Below, in pieces: positions 28,337 through 41,428 of a stretch of DNA of 64,000 nucleotides. The stretch lies in assembly GCF_009176645.1 (NCBI RefSeq), contig NZ_AP019007.1:3348001-3412000 (forward strand), given 5' to 3'. The first letter of the stretch is position 1. Each line of letters starts with the position of its first letter. Under the pieces are notes generated by a model. The model made no database searches. It was given only the letters and a program-made list of their open reading frames with translations, and had not been told where the DNA came from. The position numbers and the translations under genes are program-made. The DNA comes from Enterobacter oligotrophicus (GTDB taxonomy: Bacteria > Pseudomonadota > Gammaproteobacteria > Enterobacterales > Enterobacteriaceae).

Positions 28337-29851
28337 ATGGCACCAATCGATTTTCGCACCAAAATTAACTGGCATCGTCGTTTCCGTTCGCCACAGGGTG
28401 AAAAGAGCGAACATGAGATCCTGCGTATTTTCGAAAGCGATCGCGGGCGCATTATCAACTCTCCGGCGATCCGCCGTTTACAACAAAAAACCCAGGTCTT
28501 TCCGCTGGAGCGTAATGCGGCGGTGCGCACGCGCTTAACCCACTCGATGGAAGTTCAGCAGGTCGGGCGTTATATTGCCAAAGAGATTTTAAGCCGTCTT
28601 AAAGAGCAGCGGTTGCTGGAAACCTACGGTCTTGACGAACTGACGGGGCCGTTTGAGAGCATCGTTGAGATGGCTTGTCTGATGCATGACATTGGCAATC
28701 CACCTTTCGGGCATTTCGGTGAGGCCGCCATTAATGACTGGTTCAAACAGCGGCTTTTCCCCTCTGATGTGATAAGCCAGCCGCTCAGCGACGATCGCTG
28801 CGTGGTGCAGGATTTACGTCTGAGGGAAGGTGAAGAGGGGCTGAACGATTTACGTCGCAAGATACGTCAGGATCTTTGCCATTTCGAGGGGAATGCGCAG
28901 GGGATTCGGCTGGTGCACTCCCTGATGCGTATGAACCTGACGTGGGCGCAGGTTGGCTGCATTCTGAAATATACGCGACCGGCCTGGTGGACGGGGGAAA
29001 CGCCCGCTACACACAGTTATTTGATGAAAAAGCCGGGATATTATCTTTCCGAAGAGGCCTATATTGAGCGGCTGCGTAAAGAACTTTCACTGACGCCAAA
29101 CGGCCGTTTCCCATTGACGTGGATTATGGAAGCGGCCGATGATATTTCCTATTGCGTGGCAGATCTCGAAGACGCCGTTGAAAAAAGAATATTCAGCGTC
29201 GAGGAACTTTACCAGCATCTTTATGATGCGTGGTGCAGCCATGAAAAAGGGTCGCTGTTTTCTCAGGTTGTCGAAAATGCCTGGGATAAATCGCGTTCAA
29301 ATTCCCTGAGCCGCAGTACGGAAGACCAGTTCTTTATGTATTTGCGGGTCAATACGCTCAATAAACTGGTGCCTTATGCGGCTGCGCGGTTTATCGATAA
29401 TTTACCCATGATCTTCAGTGGGGAATTTAACCACGCGCTGCTGGAAGATGACAGCAGCTTTAGTCAGTTGCTTGAGTTATATAAAAATGTGGCCGTGCGC
29501 CATGTATTCAGCCATCCGGATGTCGAACAGTTAGAGCTGCAGGGATACCGGGTCATCAGCGGTCTGCTGGAAATTTATCGGCCTTTACTGCAATTGTCTG
29601 TTGATGAGTTCAGCGAGCTGGTTGAAAAAGAACGCGTGCGCCGCCTGCCCATTGAATCCCGGCTGTATCAAAAACTTTCAACCCGGCATCGTCTGGCTTA
29701 TGTGGAAGCAATCAGCAAAATTGAGCGGCATGCGGTTCAGTGGCCGGTGATGGAATATTATTACCGTTGTCGCCTTATTCAGGACTATATCAGCGGCATG
29801 ACCGATTTGTATGCATGGGATGAATACCGCAAGCTCATGGCCGTTGAATAA
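28337..29851 (+). CDS. dgt: Deoxyguanosinetriphosphate triphosphohydrolase
   Basis: Dgt hydrolyses dGTP to deoxyguanosine and tripolyphosphate, lowering dGTP pools and affecting mutation and phage defence. It has 504 aa, the E. coli length being 505. The HD-domain metal ligands are seen as His69 in [12 protein letters not shown], His117-Asp118 in [14 protein letters not shown], and a later Asp in [19 protein letters not shown]. The ATG at 28337 follows GGGGGAGCAC. It is divergent from mtnN and lies upstream of degP, the E. coli order. Confidence 0.97.
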   Translation: MAPIDFRTKINWHRRFRSPQGEKSEHEILRIFESDRGRIINSPAIRRLQQKTQVFPLERNAAVRTRLTHSMEVQQVGRYIAKEILSRLKEQRLLETYGLDELTGPFESIVEMACLMHDIGNPPFGHFGEAAINDWFKQRLFPSDVISQPLSDDRCVVQDLRLREGEEGLNDLRRKIRQDLCHFEGNAQGIRLVHSLMRMNLTWAQVGCILKYTRPAWWTGETPATHSYLMKKPGYYLSEEAYIERLRKELSLTPNGRFPLTWIMEAADDISYCVADLEDAVEKRIFSVEELYQHLYDAWCSHEKGSLFSQVVENAWDKSRSNSLSRSTEDQFFMYLRVNTLNKLVPYAAARFIDNLPMIFSGEFNHALLEDDSSFSQLLELYKNVAVRHVFSHPDVEQLELQGYRVISGLLEIYRPLLQLSVDEFSELVEKERVRRLPIESRLYQKLSTRHRLAYVEAISKIERHAVQWPVMEYYYRCRLIQDYISGMTDLYAWDEYRKLMAVE

Positions 29852-29909
29852 AGGCGGAGTTTTGTAAAGACGACCAATAAATTTTTACTTTTTCCATAAA
29901 CTTAATCCC

Positions 29910-29937
29910 GGAACTAAGCGGTATAAAATGAATCTGA
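29910..29937 (+). promoter_or_regulatory. Sigma-E-type promoter of degP
   Basis: GGAACT (29910-29915) and TCTGA (29933-29937) with a 17-nt spacer match the extracytoplasmic-stress sigma-E promoter. The element lies 46 nt before the degP ATG. The same elements precede E. coli degP, a classic sigma-E target. RseP, encoded further on in this window, releases sigma-E. A CpxR-like GTAAA lies nearby at about 29865 but is weak. Confidence 0.8.
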
Positions 29938-29982
29938 GTTACACAGCAATTTTGCGTTATCAGTAAATCGAGATTGAGAAAC

Positions 29983-31425
29983 ATGAAAAAAACCACATTA
30001 GCAATGAGTGCACTGGCTCTGAGTTTAGGTTTAGCGCTGTCTCCTCTGACTGCTACTGCAGCCGAGACTGCGTCTTCGGCAGCAACCGCGCAGCAGATGC
30101 CAAGCCTGGCACCGATGCTCGAAAAGGTGATGCCATCGGTGGTGAGTATCAACGTTGAGGGTAGCACGACCGTTAATACGCCGCGTATGCCGCGTAACTT
30201 CCAGCAGTTCTTTGGCGACAACTCGCCGTTCTGCCAGGACGGTTCACCGTTCCAGAGTTCCCCGTTCTGTCAGGGCGGTGGTGCCGGTGATGACAGCCAG
30301 GGCGGTAACGGCGGCCAGCAACAGAAATTCATGGCGCTTGGCTCGGGTGTCATTATCGATGCAGCAAAAGGCTATGTTGTGACCAACAACCACGTTGTGG
30401 ATAACGCCAGCACCATTAAAGTGCAGCTGAGCGATGGCCGTAAATTTGACGCTAAAGTGGTGGGTAAAGACCCGCGCTCTGATATCGCGCTGATCCAGAT
30501 CCAGGAACCGAAAAACCTGACGGCGATTAAACTTGCCGACTCTGATGCGCTGCGCGTCGGTGACTACACCGTGGCGATCGGAAACCCGTTCGGCCTGGGC
30601 GAAACTGTGACCTCAGGTATCGTCTCTGCGCTGGGTCGTAGCGGCCTGAACGCTGAGAACTACGAAAACTTTATCCAGACGGATGCAGCCATTAACCGCG
30701 GTAACTCCGGTGGTGCGCTGGTGAACCTGAACGGCGAACTGATTGGTATCAATACCGCGATTCTGGCACCGGACGGCGGCAACATCGGTATCGGCTTTGC
30801 AATCCCAAGTAATATGGTGAAAAACCTGACCGCGCAGATGGTGCAGTACGGCCAGGTGAAACGTGGTGAGCTGGGTATCCTGGGGACGGAGCTGAACTCT
30901 GAACTGGCGAAAGCGATGAAAGTGGACGCCCAGCGCGGGGCATTCGTCAGCCAGGTCATGCCGAACTCCTCTGCGGCGAAAGCGGGGATTAAAGCGGGTG
31001 ATGTGATCACCTCCCTGAACGGTAAACCGATCAGCAGCTTTGCCGCGCTGCGTGCCGAAGTGGGCTCTATGCCGATTGGCAGTAAAGTGACTCTCGGCCT
31101 GCTGCGTGAAGGTAAGCCAGTTAATGTGAGCCTGGAACTGCAGCAGAGCAGCCAGAATCAGGTGGATTCCAGCACCATCTTCAGCGGTATTGAAGGCGCT
31201 GAGATGAGTAACAAAGGCCAGGACAAAGGTGTGGTGGTGAACAACGTGAAAGCGAATTCGCCTGCTGCCCGTATCGGCCTGAAAAAAGGTGATGTGATCA
31301 TGGGGGCTAACCAGCAGCCAGTGAAAAACATCGCGGAACTGCGCAAAATTCTCGACAGCAAACCTTCCGTGCTGGCGTTGAATATTCAGCGTGGTGACAC
31401 CTCGATCTACCTGCTGATGCAGTAA
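29983..31425 (+). CDS. degP: Periplasmic serine endoprotease/chaperone DegP (HtrA)
   Basis: DegP degrades or refolds misfolded periplasmic and outer-membrane proteins as part of the sigma-E and Cpx stress response. It has 480 aa from ATG 29983; an in-frame TTG at 29974 is unlikely. The signal peptide ends about ATA, residue 26. The trypsin-like triad is His137 (NNHVVD), Asp167 (RSDIAL) and Ser242 (GNSGGAL) in precursor numbering. The LA loop carries the Cys pair in PFCQDGSPFQSSPFC and then a Gly/Asp/Ser-rich insert a few residues longer than in E. coli. Two PDZ domains follow, each opening near a GIKAGD or GLKKGD turn. Confidence 0.98.
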   Translation: MKKTTLAMSALALSLGLALSPLTATAAETASSAATAQQMPSLAPMLEKVMPSVVSINVEGSTTVNTPRMPRNFQQFFGDNSPFCQDGSPFQSSPFCQGGGAGDDSQGGNGGQQQKFMALGSGVIIDAAKGYVVTNNHVVDNASTIKVQLSDGRKFDAKVVGKDPRSDIALIQIQEPKNLTAIKLADSDALRVGDYTVAIGNPFGLGETVTSGIVSALGRSGLNAENYENFIQTDAAINRGNSGGALVNLNGELIGINTAILAPDGGNIGIGFAIPSNMVKNLTAQMVQYGQVKRGELGILGTELNSELAKAMKVDAQRGAFVSQVMPNSSAAKAGIKAGDVITSLNGKPISSFAALRAEVGSMPIGSKVTLGLLREGKPVNVSLELQQSSQNQVDSSTIFSGIEGAEMSNKGQDKGVVVNNVKANSPAARIGLKKGDVIMGANQQPVKNIAELRKILDSKPSVLALNIQRGDTSIYLLMQ

Positions 31426-31434
31426 TCCCCAGAA

Positions 31435-31465
31435 GCCCCCGCGTGTTCTGAGCGGGGGTTTTTCT
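31435..31465 (+). terminator. Rho-independent terminator after degP
   Basis: CCCCCGC (31436-31442) pairs with GCGGGGG (31452-31458) around a 9-nt loop and is followed by Ts. It begins about 10 nt after the degP stop and separates degP from cdaR. Confidence 0.88.
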
Positions 31466-31510
31466 CTTTTCTGTGACCCTTTCCACAAGTCCATATTTAT
31501 CCCCCTGACT

Positions 31511-31526
31511 TTGTGCATCTGCACAA
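31511..31526. promoter_or_regulatory. Perfect palindrome upstream of cdaR (candidate operator)
   Basis: TTGTGCA-TC-TGCACAA is an exact two-fold symmetric site, 54-69 nt before the cdaR ATG. Its size and symmetry fit a dimeric regulator. CdaR is known to regulate its own expression in E. coli, so autoregulation is a natural guess; binding by another regulator is possible. Confidence 0.5.
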
Positions 31527-31579
31527 TGCGACCGTAATGGAACTCTCCTATGCTTGAGCTCTGCTCACAGGAGGGTTAC

Positions 31580-32737
31580 ATGGCTGGCTGGCATCTTGAT
31601 ACCAAAATGGCGCAGGATATCGTGGCGCGTACCATGCGCATCATCGATACCAATATCAACGTAATGGATGCCCGCGGGCGCATTATCGGTAGCGGCGATC
31701 GGGAACGCATTGGGGAATTGCACGAAGGTGCGCTGCTGGTGCTTTCCCAGGGACGCGTGGTGGACATTGATGATGCGGTCGCAAAACATCTTCACGGTGT
31801 ACGGCAGGGCATTAACTTACCGCTCCGACTCGACGGTGAAATTGTCGGCGTGATCGGCCTGACCGGGGAGCCGGAATCGCTGCGTAAATACGGTGAACTG
31901 GTGTGCATGACGGCAGAAATGATGCTGGAGCAGTCGCGCCTGATGCACCTGCTGGCGCAGGACAGTCGTCTTCGTGAAGAGCTGGTCATGAACCTGATTC
32001 AGGCAGAAGAGCATACACCTGCCCTGAGCGAGTGGGCGCAGCGGCTGGGGATCGACCTGAATCAGCCTCGCGTGGTGGCCGTGATTGAGGTGGATAGCGG
32101 TCAGCTGGGAGTGGACAGCGCGATGGCAGAGCTCCAGCAACTGCAAAATGCGCTGGCGACGCCGGAACGCGACAACCTGGTGGCGATAGTTTCTCTGACG
32201 GAAATGGTGGTGCTCAAACCCGCGCTGAACGCGTTCGGCCGCTGGGATGCGGAAGATCACCGTCGGCGTGTGGAGCAACTGATTTCCCGCATGAAAGAGA
32301 ACGGCCAGCTCCGTTTTCGCGTTGCGCTGGGAAATTACTTTACCGGACCGGGCAGTATTGCCCGTTCCTGGCGCACGGCACGTACCACCATGATGGTGGG
32401 CAAACAGCGTATGCCGGAGAGTCGCAGCTATTTCTATCAGGATCTGATGCTGCCGGTACTGCTCGACAGCCTGCGCGGCGGCTGGCAGGCTAACGAGCTG
32501 GCGCGTCCGCTCGTGCGCCTGAAAGCGATGGATAATAACGGACTGCTGCGCCGCACGTTGCAGGCGTGGTTCCGCCATAACGTGCAGCCGCTGGCGACGT
32601 CTAAGGCGCTGTTTATCCACCGTAATACGCTGGAATATCGGCTTAACCGGATCTCGGAACTGACGGGGCTGGATTTAGGGAATTTTGACGACCGGCTACT
32701 GCTGTATGTGGCGTTGCAGCTGGATGAACAGAGATGA
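31580..32737 (+). CDS. cdaR: Sugar diacid utilization regulator CdaR
   Basis: CdaR activates genes for uptake and breakdown of galactarate, glucarate and glycerate in E. coli. It has 385 aa from ATG 31580, which follows GGAGGG at good spacing; the upstream ATG at 31550 has no such site. The N-terminal diacid-recognition domain (DTNINVMDARGRIIGSGD, about residues 20-37) is followed by a GGDEF-like middle region. A PucR-type helix-turn-helix closes the protein: SKALFIHRNTLEYRLNRI near residues 343-360. A perfect palindrome lies upstream. The gar/gud target genes are not in the window. Confidence 0.97.
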   Translation: MAGWHLDTKMAQDIVARTMRIIDTNINVMDARGRIIGSGDRERIGELHEGALLVLSQGRVVDIDDAVAKHLHGVRQGINLPLRLDGEIVGVIGLTGEPESLRKYGELVCMTAEMMLEQSRLMHLLAQDSRLREELVMNLIQAEEHTPALSEWAQRLGIDLNQPRVVAVIEVDSGQLGVDSAMAELQQLQNALATPERDNLVAIVSLTEMVVLKPALNAFGRWDAEDHRRRVEQLISRMKENGQLRFRVALGNYFTGPGSIARSWRTARTTMMVGKQRMPESRSYFYQDLMLPVLLDSLRGGWQANELARPLVRLKAMDNNGLLRRTLQAWFRHNVQPLATSKALFIHRNTLEYRLNRISELTGLDLGNFDDRLLLYVALQLDEQR

Positions 32738-32744
32738 TGCTGTT

Positions 32745-32816
32745 TGCCGGGTGGCGGCTTCGCCTTACCCGGCCTACATGCGTTCGTAGGCCCGGTAAGC
32801 GAAGCGCCACCGGGCA
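32745..32816. repeat. BIME: two inverted REP sequences between cdaR and yaeH
   Basis: One REP (32745-32776: GCCGGGTGGCGGCTTCGCC then TTACCCGGCCTAC) faces a second (32786-32816: GTAGGCCCGGTAAGCG then AAGCGCCACCGGGC) across 9 nt. Each can fold, and together they form a large palindrome. Position between the convergent genes cdaR and yaeH is typical of bacterial interspersed mosaic elements, which can bind gyrase or stabilise 3' ends. Confidence 0.88.
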
Positions 32817-32826
32817 ATAAAACGGC

Positions 32827-33216
32827 TCATTTGTTACGCGTCAATTTCTCAAGATCCGCTTCAATTTCGCTGATCTTGTTGGTAACAACGCTTTCCAGAT
32901 GACGCAAGTCATCAAGGATCTTACGTTTGAGATCGACTTCGGTACGATCGCGCTGGCAGATCTGATCGAGTTCATCGATCACATAGCGCAGGTTAGGGCT
33001 GATTTCCTGTACTTCTTTGTATCCCTGACCGACACCGTCAGCAACGACGGTCTTACGCTGGCGCGGGTATTTAAACTTCACGCTCTTGGCGAAAAATTCT
33101 CCTTTGTCCTTGTGAAAATAGATTTTCAAAATATCGTTATTGGCTTCCTGACGGAGGCTGTAACGATCAATCTCATCAGGATTGGTAATGCCCAGACTTT
33201 TCAGATTATCGTACAT
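32827..33216 (-). CDS. yaeH: Conserved DUF3461 protein YaeH
   Basis: This is a 129-aa cytoplasmic protein of unknown function, conserved in gamma-proteobacteria and nearly the same as E. coli YaeH. It has no signal peptide or membrane segment. The N-terminal half carries basic patches ([14 protein letters not shown]). The C-terminal half, about residues 75-127, is a predicted coiled-coil helix with heptad-like Leu/Ile spacing ([20 protein letters not shown]). It lies downstream of dapD on the same strand, behind a strong terminator, and so probably has its own promoter in the 33217-33288 gap. Confidence 0.92.
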   Translation of the reverse strand: MYDNLKSLGITNPDEIDRYSLRQEANNDILKIYFHKDKGEFFAKSVKFKYPRQRKTVVADGVGQGYKEVQEISPNLRYVIDELDQICQRDRTEVDLKRKILDDLRHLESVVTNKISEIEADLEKLTRNK

Positions 33217-33288
33217 AGCGGTACCCTTGATCTCAACATAACCTTTGAATAATTAACGAAAAAATCTATTTTCGCCACCCTCAGATAC

Positions 33289-33316
33289 AAAAAAAGCGGG
33301 GTTGCCCCCGCTTTTT
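33289..33316 (-). terminator. Terminator downstream of dapD
   Basis: GCGGGG (33296-33301) pairs with CCCCGC (33306-33311). The A-run at 33289-33295 becomes a T-run on the minus strand, giving an intrinsic terminator 11 nt after the dapD stop. The plus side also has five Ts. Confidence 0.88.
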
Positions 33317-33327
33317 GTTATACCCGA

Positions 33328-34152
33328 TTAATCGATGGTGCGCAGCAACTCGTTGATGCCCACTTTGCCGCGGGTTTTCGCATCGACTTTCTTCACGATG
33401 ACCGCACAGTACAGGCTGTATTTGCCATCTTTAGACGGCAGGTTGCCGGAAACCACAACGGAACCCGCCGGTACGCGACCGTAATGCACTTCACCGGTTT
33501 CTCGATCGTAGATACGGGTGCTCTGGCCGATGTAAACGCCCATGGAAATCACGGAACCTTCTTCAACGATCACGCCTTCAACCACTTCGGAGCGTGCGCC
33601 GATGAAGCAGTTATCTTCGATGATGGTTGGGTTAGCCTGCAGTGGTTCCAGTACGCCACCGATGCCAACGCCGCCGGAGAGGTGGACGTTTTTACCAATC
33701 TGCGCGCAAGAGCCGACGGTCGCCCAGGTATCCACCATGGTACCTTCGTCTACATACGCACCGATGTTCACGTAAGATGGCATCAGCACAGTGTTGCGTG
33801 CGATGAATGCGCCCTGACGCACTGCCGCAGGGGGAACCACGCGGAAGCCTTCTTTCTGGAAACGCGCGTCGTCGTAGTCTGCAAATTTCATTGGCACTTT
33901 ATCAAAGTAGCGGCTTTCTGCTCCGTCGATAACCTGGTTATCGTTGATACGGAAAGAGAGCAGCACGGCTTTCTTCAGCCATTGATGAGTCACCCACTGG
34001 CCGTCAATTTTTTCTGCGACACGCAGTGCGCCGGAATCCAGCAGAGAAATCACCTGGTTAACGGCTTCACGGGTAACGGTATCCACATTTGCCGGAGTGA
34101 TTTCGGCGCGACGCTCAAAAGCGGACTCAATAACGTTCTGTAACTGCTGCAT
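33328..34152 (-). CDS. dapD: 2,3,4,5-tetrahydropyridine-2,6-dicarboxylate N-succinyltransferase
   Basis: DapD transfers succinyl from succinyl-CoA to tetrahydrodipicolinate in the succinylase branch of lysine and meso-diaminopimelate synthesis. It thereby feeds the peptidoglycan made by PBP1b and lysine for LdcC. It has 274 aa, the full length. The C-terminal part is a left-handed beta-helix of hexapeptide repeats (from about residue 110: [21 protein letters not shown]). [19 protein letters not shown] and YYD-type metal-free acyl sites are typical. It lies 30 nt downstream of glnD on the same strand. Confidence 0.98.
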   Translation of the reverse strand: MQQLQNVIESAFERRAEITPANVDTVTREAVNQVISLLDSGALRVAEKIDGQWVTHQWLKKAVLLSFRINDNQVIDGAESRYFDKVPMKFADYDDARFQKEGFRVVPPAAVRQGAFIARNTVLMPSYVNIGAYVDEGTMVDTWATVGSCAQIGKNVHLSGGVGIGGVLEPLQANPTIIEDNCFIGARSEVVEGVIVEEGSVISMGVYIGQSTRIYDRETGEVHYGRVPAGSVVVSGNLPSKDGKYSLYCAVIVKKVDAKTRGKVGINELLRTID

Positions 34153-34182
34153 TGTTTACTCTTTCCATTTCAAAAAAACACG

Positions 34183-37715
<3,533 letters not shown>

Positions 37716-37836
37716 GTAATCTGTCCATCAGTGTCGATTTTTTCGACAATACTAGTCTAAGTATCGTCAATGGTATCAGTCTGGCGCACCCCGTGCCAAA
37801 TTGAGAATCATTAACAGCACACACCGCCAACAATTA

Positions 37837-37866
37837 TTGGTTTCTGGCCGTGTTTTGTGGTATAAA
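37837..37866 (+). promoter_or_regulatory. rpsB-tsf promoter with GC-rich discriminator
   Basis: TTGGTT (37837-37842) and TATAAA (37861-37866), with an 18-nt spacer, precede GCGCGCC. A GC-rich discriminator just after the -10 box is the mark of promoters inhibited by ppGpp and DksA. This fits a ribosomal-protein operon. Assignment is by eye and by similarity to E. coli. Confidence 0.6.
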
Positions 37867-37871
37867 GCGCG

Positions 37872-38762
<891 letters not shown>

Positions 38763-38797
38763 TAAGGTATTACCCCTTATTAGTACCGTGTATGAAT

Positions 38798-38824
38798 AGG
38801 GGCCCATTATCGGCCCCTTTTTTC
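38798..38824 (+). terminator. Attenuator hairpin between rpsB and tsf
   Basis: AGGGGCC (38798-38804) pairs with GGCCCCT (38812-38818) and is followed by six Ts. It lies 36 nt after the rpsB stop and before the tsf start. Because tsf is mainly transcribed from the rpsB promoter in relatives, this is likely a partial terminator that tunes S2 to EF-Ts ratios. Confidence 0.8.
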
Positions 38825-38879
38825 AATTTATACTGTTTGGCTTCTGGCCGGGCAGTTCACATCTCCCGAGGATTTAAGA

Positions 38880-39731
38880 ATGGCTGAAATTACCGCATCC
38901 CTGGTAAAAGAGCTGCGTGAGCGTACTGGCGCAGGCATGATGGATTGCAAAAAAGCGCTGACTGAAGCGAACGGCGACATCGAGCTGGCAATCGAAAACA
39001 TGCGTAAATCCGGTGCGATCAAAGCAGCTAAGAAAGCAGGCAACGTTGCTGCTGACGGCGTGATCATCACCAAGATCAACGGCAACTACGGCATCATTCT
39101 GGAAGTTAACTGCCAGACTGACTTCGTTGCTAAAGATGCTGGTTTCCAGGCATTTGCGAACAAAGTTCTGGACGCCGCTGTTGCGGGCAAAATCACTGAC
39201 GTTGAAGTTCTGAAAGCACAGTTCGAAGAAGAACGTGTTGCGCTGGTTGCTAAAATCGGTGAGAACATCAACATCCGTCGCGTATCTTCTCTGGAAGGTG
39301 ACGTTCTGGGCTCTTACCAGCACGGCGCGCGTATCGGTGTTCTGGTTGCGGCTAAAGGCGCTGACGAAGAGCTGGTTAAACAACTGGCAATGCACATCGC
39401 TGCAAGCAAGCCAGAATTCGTTAAGCCAGAAGACGTGTCTGCTGAAGTGGTAGAGAAAGAGTACCAGGTTCAGCTGGACATCGCGATGCAGTCTGGTAAG
39501 CCTAAAGAAATCGCAGAGAAAATGGTTGAAGGCCGCATGAAGAAATTCACCGGCGAAGTTTCTCTGACTGGCCAGCCTTTCGTTATGGACCCAAGCAAGT
39601 CTGTTGCTCAGCTGCTGAAAGAGCATAACGCTGACGTCACTGGCTTCATCCGCTTCGAAGTGGGCGAAGGCATCGAGAAAGTTGAGACTGACTTCGCAGC
39701 TGAAGTTGCTGCAATGTCCAAGCAGTCTTAA
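38880..39731 (+). CDS. tsf: Elongation factor Ts
   Basis: EF-Ts is the guanine-nucleotide exchange factor of EF-Tu. It has 283 aa. The N-terminal UBA-like domain ([20 protein letters not shown], residues 7-26) is followed by the EF-Tu-contacting core with the conserved TDFVAKD motif (about residues 80-86), two-part dimerisation regions, and the coiled-coil protrusion. The C-terminus EVAAMSKQS matches E. coli. The start follows GAGGATTTAAGA. It is the second gene of rpsB-tsf and ends at a strong terminator. Confidence 0.99.
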   Translation: MAEITASLVKELRERTGAGMMDCKKALTEANGDIELAIENMRKSGAIKAAKKAGNVAADGVIITKINGNYGIILEVNCQTDFVAKDAGFQAFANKVLDAAVAGKITDVEVLKAQFEEERVALVAKIGENINIRRVSSLEGDVLGSYQHGARIGVLVAAKGADEELVKQLAMHIAASKPEFVKPEDVSAEVVEKEYQVQLDIAMQSGKPKEIAEKMVEGRMKKFTGEVSLTGQPFVMDPSKSVAQLLKEHNADVTGFIRFEVGEGIEKVETDFAAEVAAMSKQS

Positions 39732-39741
39732 TGAGTGAAAA

Positions 39742-39768
39742 GGAGCCGCCTGAGGGCGGCTTCTTTTT
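39742..39768 (+). terminator. Rho-independent terminator after tsf
   Basis: GCCGCC (39745-39750) pairs with GGCGGC (39755-39760) around TGAG, with flanking AG/CT pairs and a following T-run. It lies 11 nt after the tsf stop. Confidence 0.88.
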
Positions 39769-39881
39769 GTCACCCATCAGACGAAATCAGACAGGCTCCA
39801 GTATCGCTGTGCTGATTTGCGACATATCATGTCGCCAGAATTAACCCCCATCTTAATCGTTGACAGTCTCAGGAAAGAAAC

Positions 39882-40607
39882 ATGGCTACCAATGCAAAAC
39901 CCGTGTACAAACGCATTCTGCTTAAGCTGAGTGGCGAAGCGCTGCAGGGAACGGAAGGCTTCGGTATTGACGCAAGCATCCTTGACCGCATGGCACAGGA
40001 AATCAAAGAACTGGTCGAACTGGGTATCCAGGTTGGCGTGGTCATTGGCGGTGGCAACCTTTTCCGTGGTGCTGGTCTGGCGAAAGCGGGGATGAACCGC
40101 GTTGTGGGCGACCACATGGGTATGCTGGCAACCGTAATGAATGGCCTGGCCATGCGTGATGCGCTGCATCGTGCCTATGTCAACGCTCGCCTGATGTCCG
40201 CTATTCCTCTGAATGGCGTATGCGATAACTACAGCTGGGCAGAGGCCATCAGCCTGCTGCGCAACAACCGCGTGGTGATCCTCTCCGCCGGTACGGGTAA
40301 CCCGTTCTTTACCACCGATTCCGCTGCCTGCCTGCGCGGTATCGAAATCGAAGCCGACGTGGTGCTGAAAGCGACCAAAGTCGACGGCGTGTTTACGGCC
40401 GATCCGGCAAAAGATCCTTCTGCGACCATGTACGATCAGCTGACCTATAGCGAAGTGCTGGATAAAGAGCTGAAAGTGATGGATCTTGCCGCCTTCACGC
40501 TGGCTCGTGACCACAAACTGCCGATCCGTGTCTTCAACATGAACAAGCCTGGTGCGCTGCGTCGCGTCGTTATGGGCGAAAAAGAAGGCACTTTGATCAC
40601 GGAATAA
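39882..40607 (+). CDS. pyrH: Uridylate kinase (UMP kinase)
   Basis: PyrH phosphorylates UMP to UDP, the first step of the pyrimidine nucleotide kinase ladder. It is a hexameric amino-acid-kinase-fold enzyme regulated by GTP and UTP. It has 241 aa. The sequence shows the family opening [13 protein letters not shown], the glycine-rich [12 protein letters not shown] (residues 49-60), and [20 protein letters not shown] near residue 140. The start ATG follows AGGAAAG. It lies between tsf and frr, the near-universal order in gamma-proteobacteria. Confidence 0.99.
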   Translation: MATNAKPVYKRILLKLSGEALQGTEGFGIDASILDRMAQEIKELVELGIQVGVVIGGGNLFRGAGLAKAGMNRVVGDHMGMLATVMNGLAMRDALHRAYVNARLMSAIPLNGVCDNYSWAEAISLLRNNRVVILSAGTGNPFFTTDSAACLRGIEIEADVVLKATKVDGVFTADPAKDPSATMYDQLTYSEVLDKELKVMDLAAFTLARDHKLPIRVFNMNKPGALRRVVMGEKEGTLITE

Positions 40608-40682
40608 TTTCCGTCGGCGATAAATACAGGTAAGATTCCGCTTTATTTTGTAGTGGTATCTTACCCGGACGCGCCTTTGGCG

Positions 40683-40709
40683 TTGTCATGAATTAAACGC
40701 GACTATACT
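40683..40709 (+). promoter_or_regulatory. Candidate sigma-70 promoter for frr
   Basis: TTGTCA (40683-40688) and TATACT (40704-40709) with a short 15-nt spacer lie about 65-90 nt before the frr ATG. The -10 box is good; the spacing is below optimum, so this is tentative. Confidence 0.4.
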
Positions 40710-40774
40710 TAGCACACCTGTAGCGCTGTGCTGGCGGATAGTCTGCCTGAGACAAGTTTTCAAGGATTCGTAAC

Positions 40775-41332
40775 GTGATTAACGACATCAGAAAAGATGC
40801 TGAAGTACGCATGGAAAAATGCGTAGAAGCGTTCAAAAACCAAATCAGCAAAATCCGTACTGGCCGTGCTTCTCCAAGCCTGCTGGATGGCATCATCGTG
40901 GAATACTACGGTACGCCAACACCTCTGCGTCAGCTGGCGAGCGTGACTGTCGAAGATACCCGCACGCTGAAAATCAACGTATTCGATCGCTCCATGAGCC
41001 CGGCCGTTGAAAAAGCGATCATGGCGTCTGACCTGGGTCTGAACCCAAGCTCTGCGGGTGCTGACATCCGCGTTCCGCTGCCTCCGCTGACCGAAGAGCG
41101 TCGTAAAGATCTCATCAAAGTGGTGCGTGGTGAAGCTGAGCAGGGTCGCGTTTCCGTGCGTAACGTGCGTCGTGATGCGAACGATAAAGTAAAAGCCCTG
41201 CTGAAAGAAAAAGAGATCAGTGAAGATGATGACCGTCGTTCTCAGGACGACGTACAGAAAATGACTGACGCTGCGATCAAGAAAATTGACGCGGCGCTGG
41301 CAGAGAAAGAAGCGGAACTGATGCAGTTCTGA
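40775..41332 (+). CDS. frr: Ribosome recycling factor
   Basis: RRF, with EF-G, splits the post-termination ribosome so subunits can be reused. It has 185 aa, the exact family length. GTG at 40775 is the start ([13 protein letters not shown] after decoding), after AAGGATTCG. Domain I, the three-helix bundle, contains the conserved [15 protein letters not shown] (residues 24-38). [15 protein letters not shown] follows in domain II. The C-terminal helix contains [20 protein letters not shown] acidic and basic turns. It is encoded after pyrH with a candidate promoter in the gap. Confidence 0.98.
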   Translation: MINDIRKDAEVRMEKCVEAFKNQISKIRTGRASPSLLDGIIVEYYGTPTPLRQLASVTVEDTRTLKINVFDRSMSPAVEKAIMASDLGLNPSSAGADIRVPLPPLTEERRKDLIKVVRGEAEQGRVSVRNVRRDANDKVKALLKEKEISEDDDRRSQDDVQKMTDAAIKKIDAALAEKEAELMQF

Positions 41333-41350
41333 TTTCTGTCGTACACTGAT

Positions 41351-41395
41351 AAAACGCCGTTCAGAAGGACATGATGTCTTACTGGCGGCGTTTTG
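41351..41395 (+). terminator. Hairpin downstream of frr
   Basis: AAAACGCCG (41351-41359) pairs with CGGCGTTTT (41386-41394) around a 26-nt loop that contains its own GACAT-G-ATGTC palindrome. It lies 18 nt after the frr stop and 34 nt before dxr, so it may partly end frr transcription. Confidence 0.65.
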
Positions 41396-41428
41396 CTTTT
41401 ATCGGGTCTAACTTTTTCCGGGCATCTC

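Noticed and set aside
32745..32816. The large palindrome after cdaR as a new element
   Set aside because: It matches the well-known REP/BIME consensus, so it is listed as a repeat rather than as novel.
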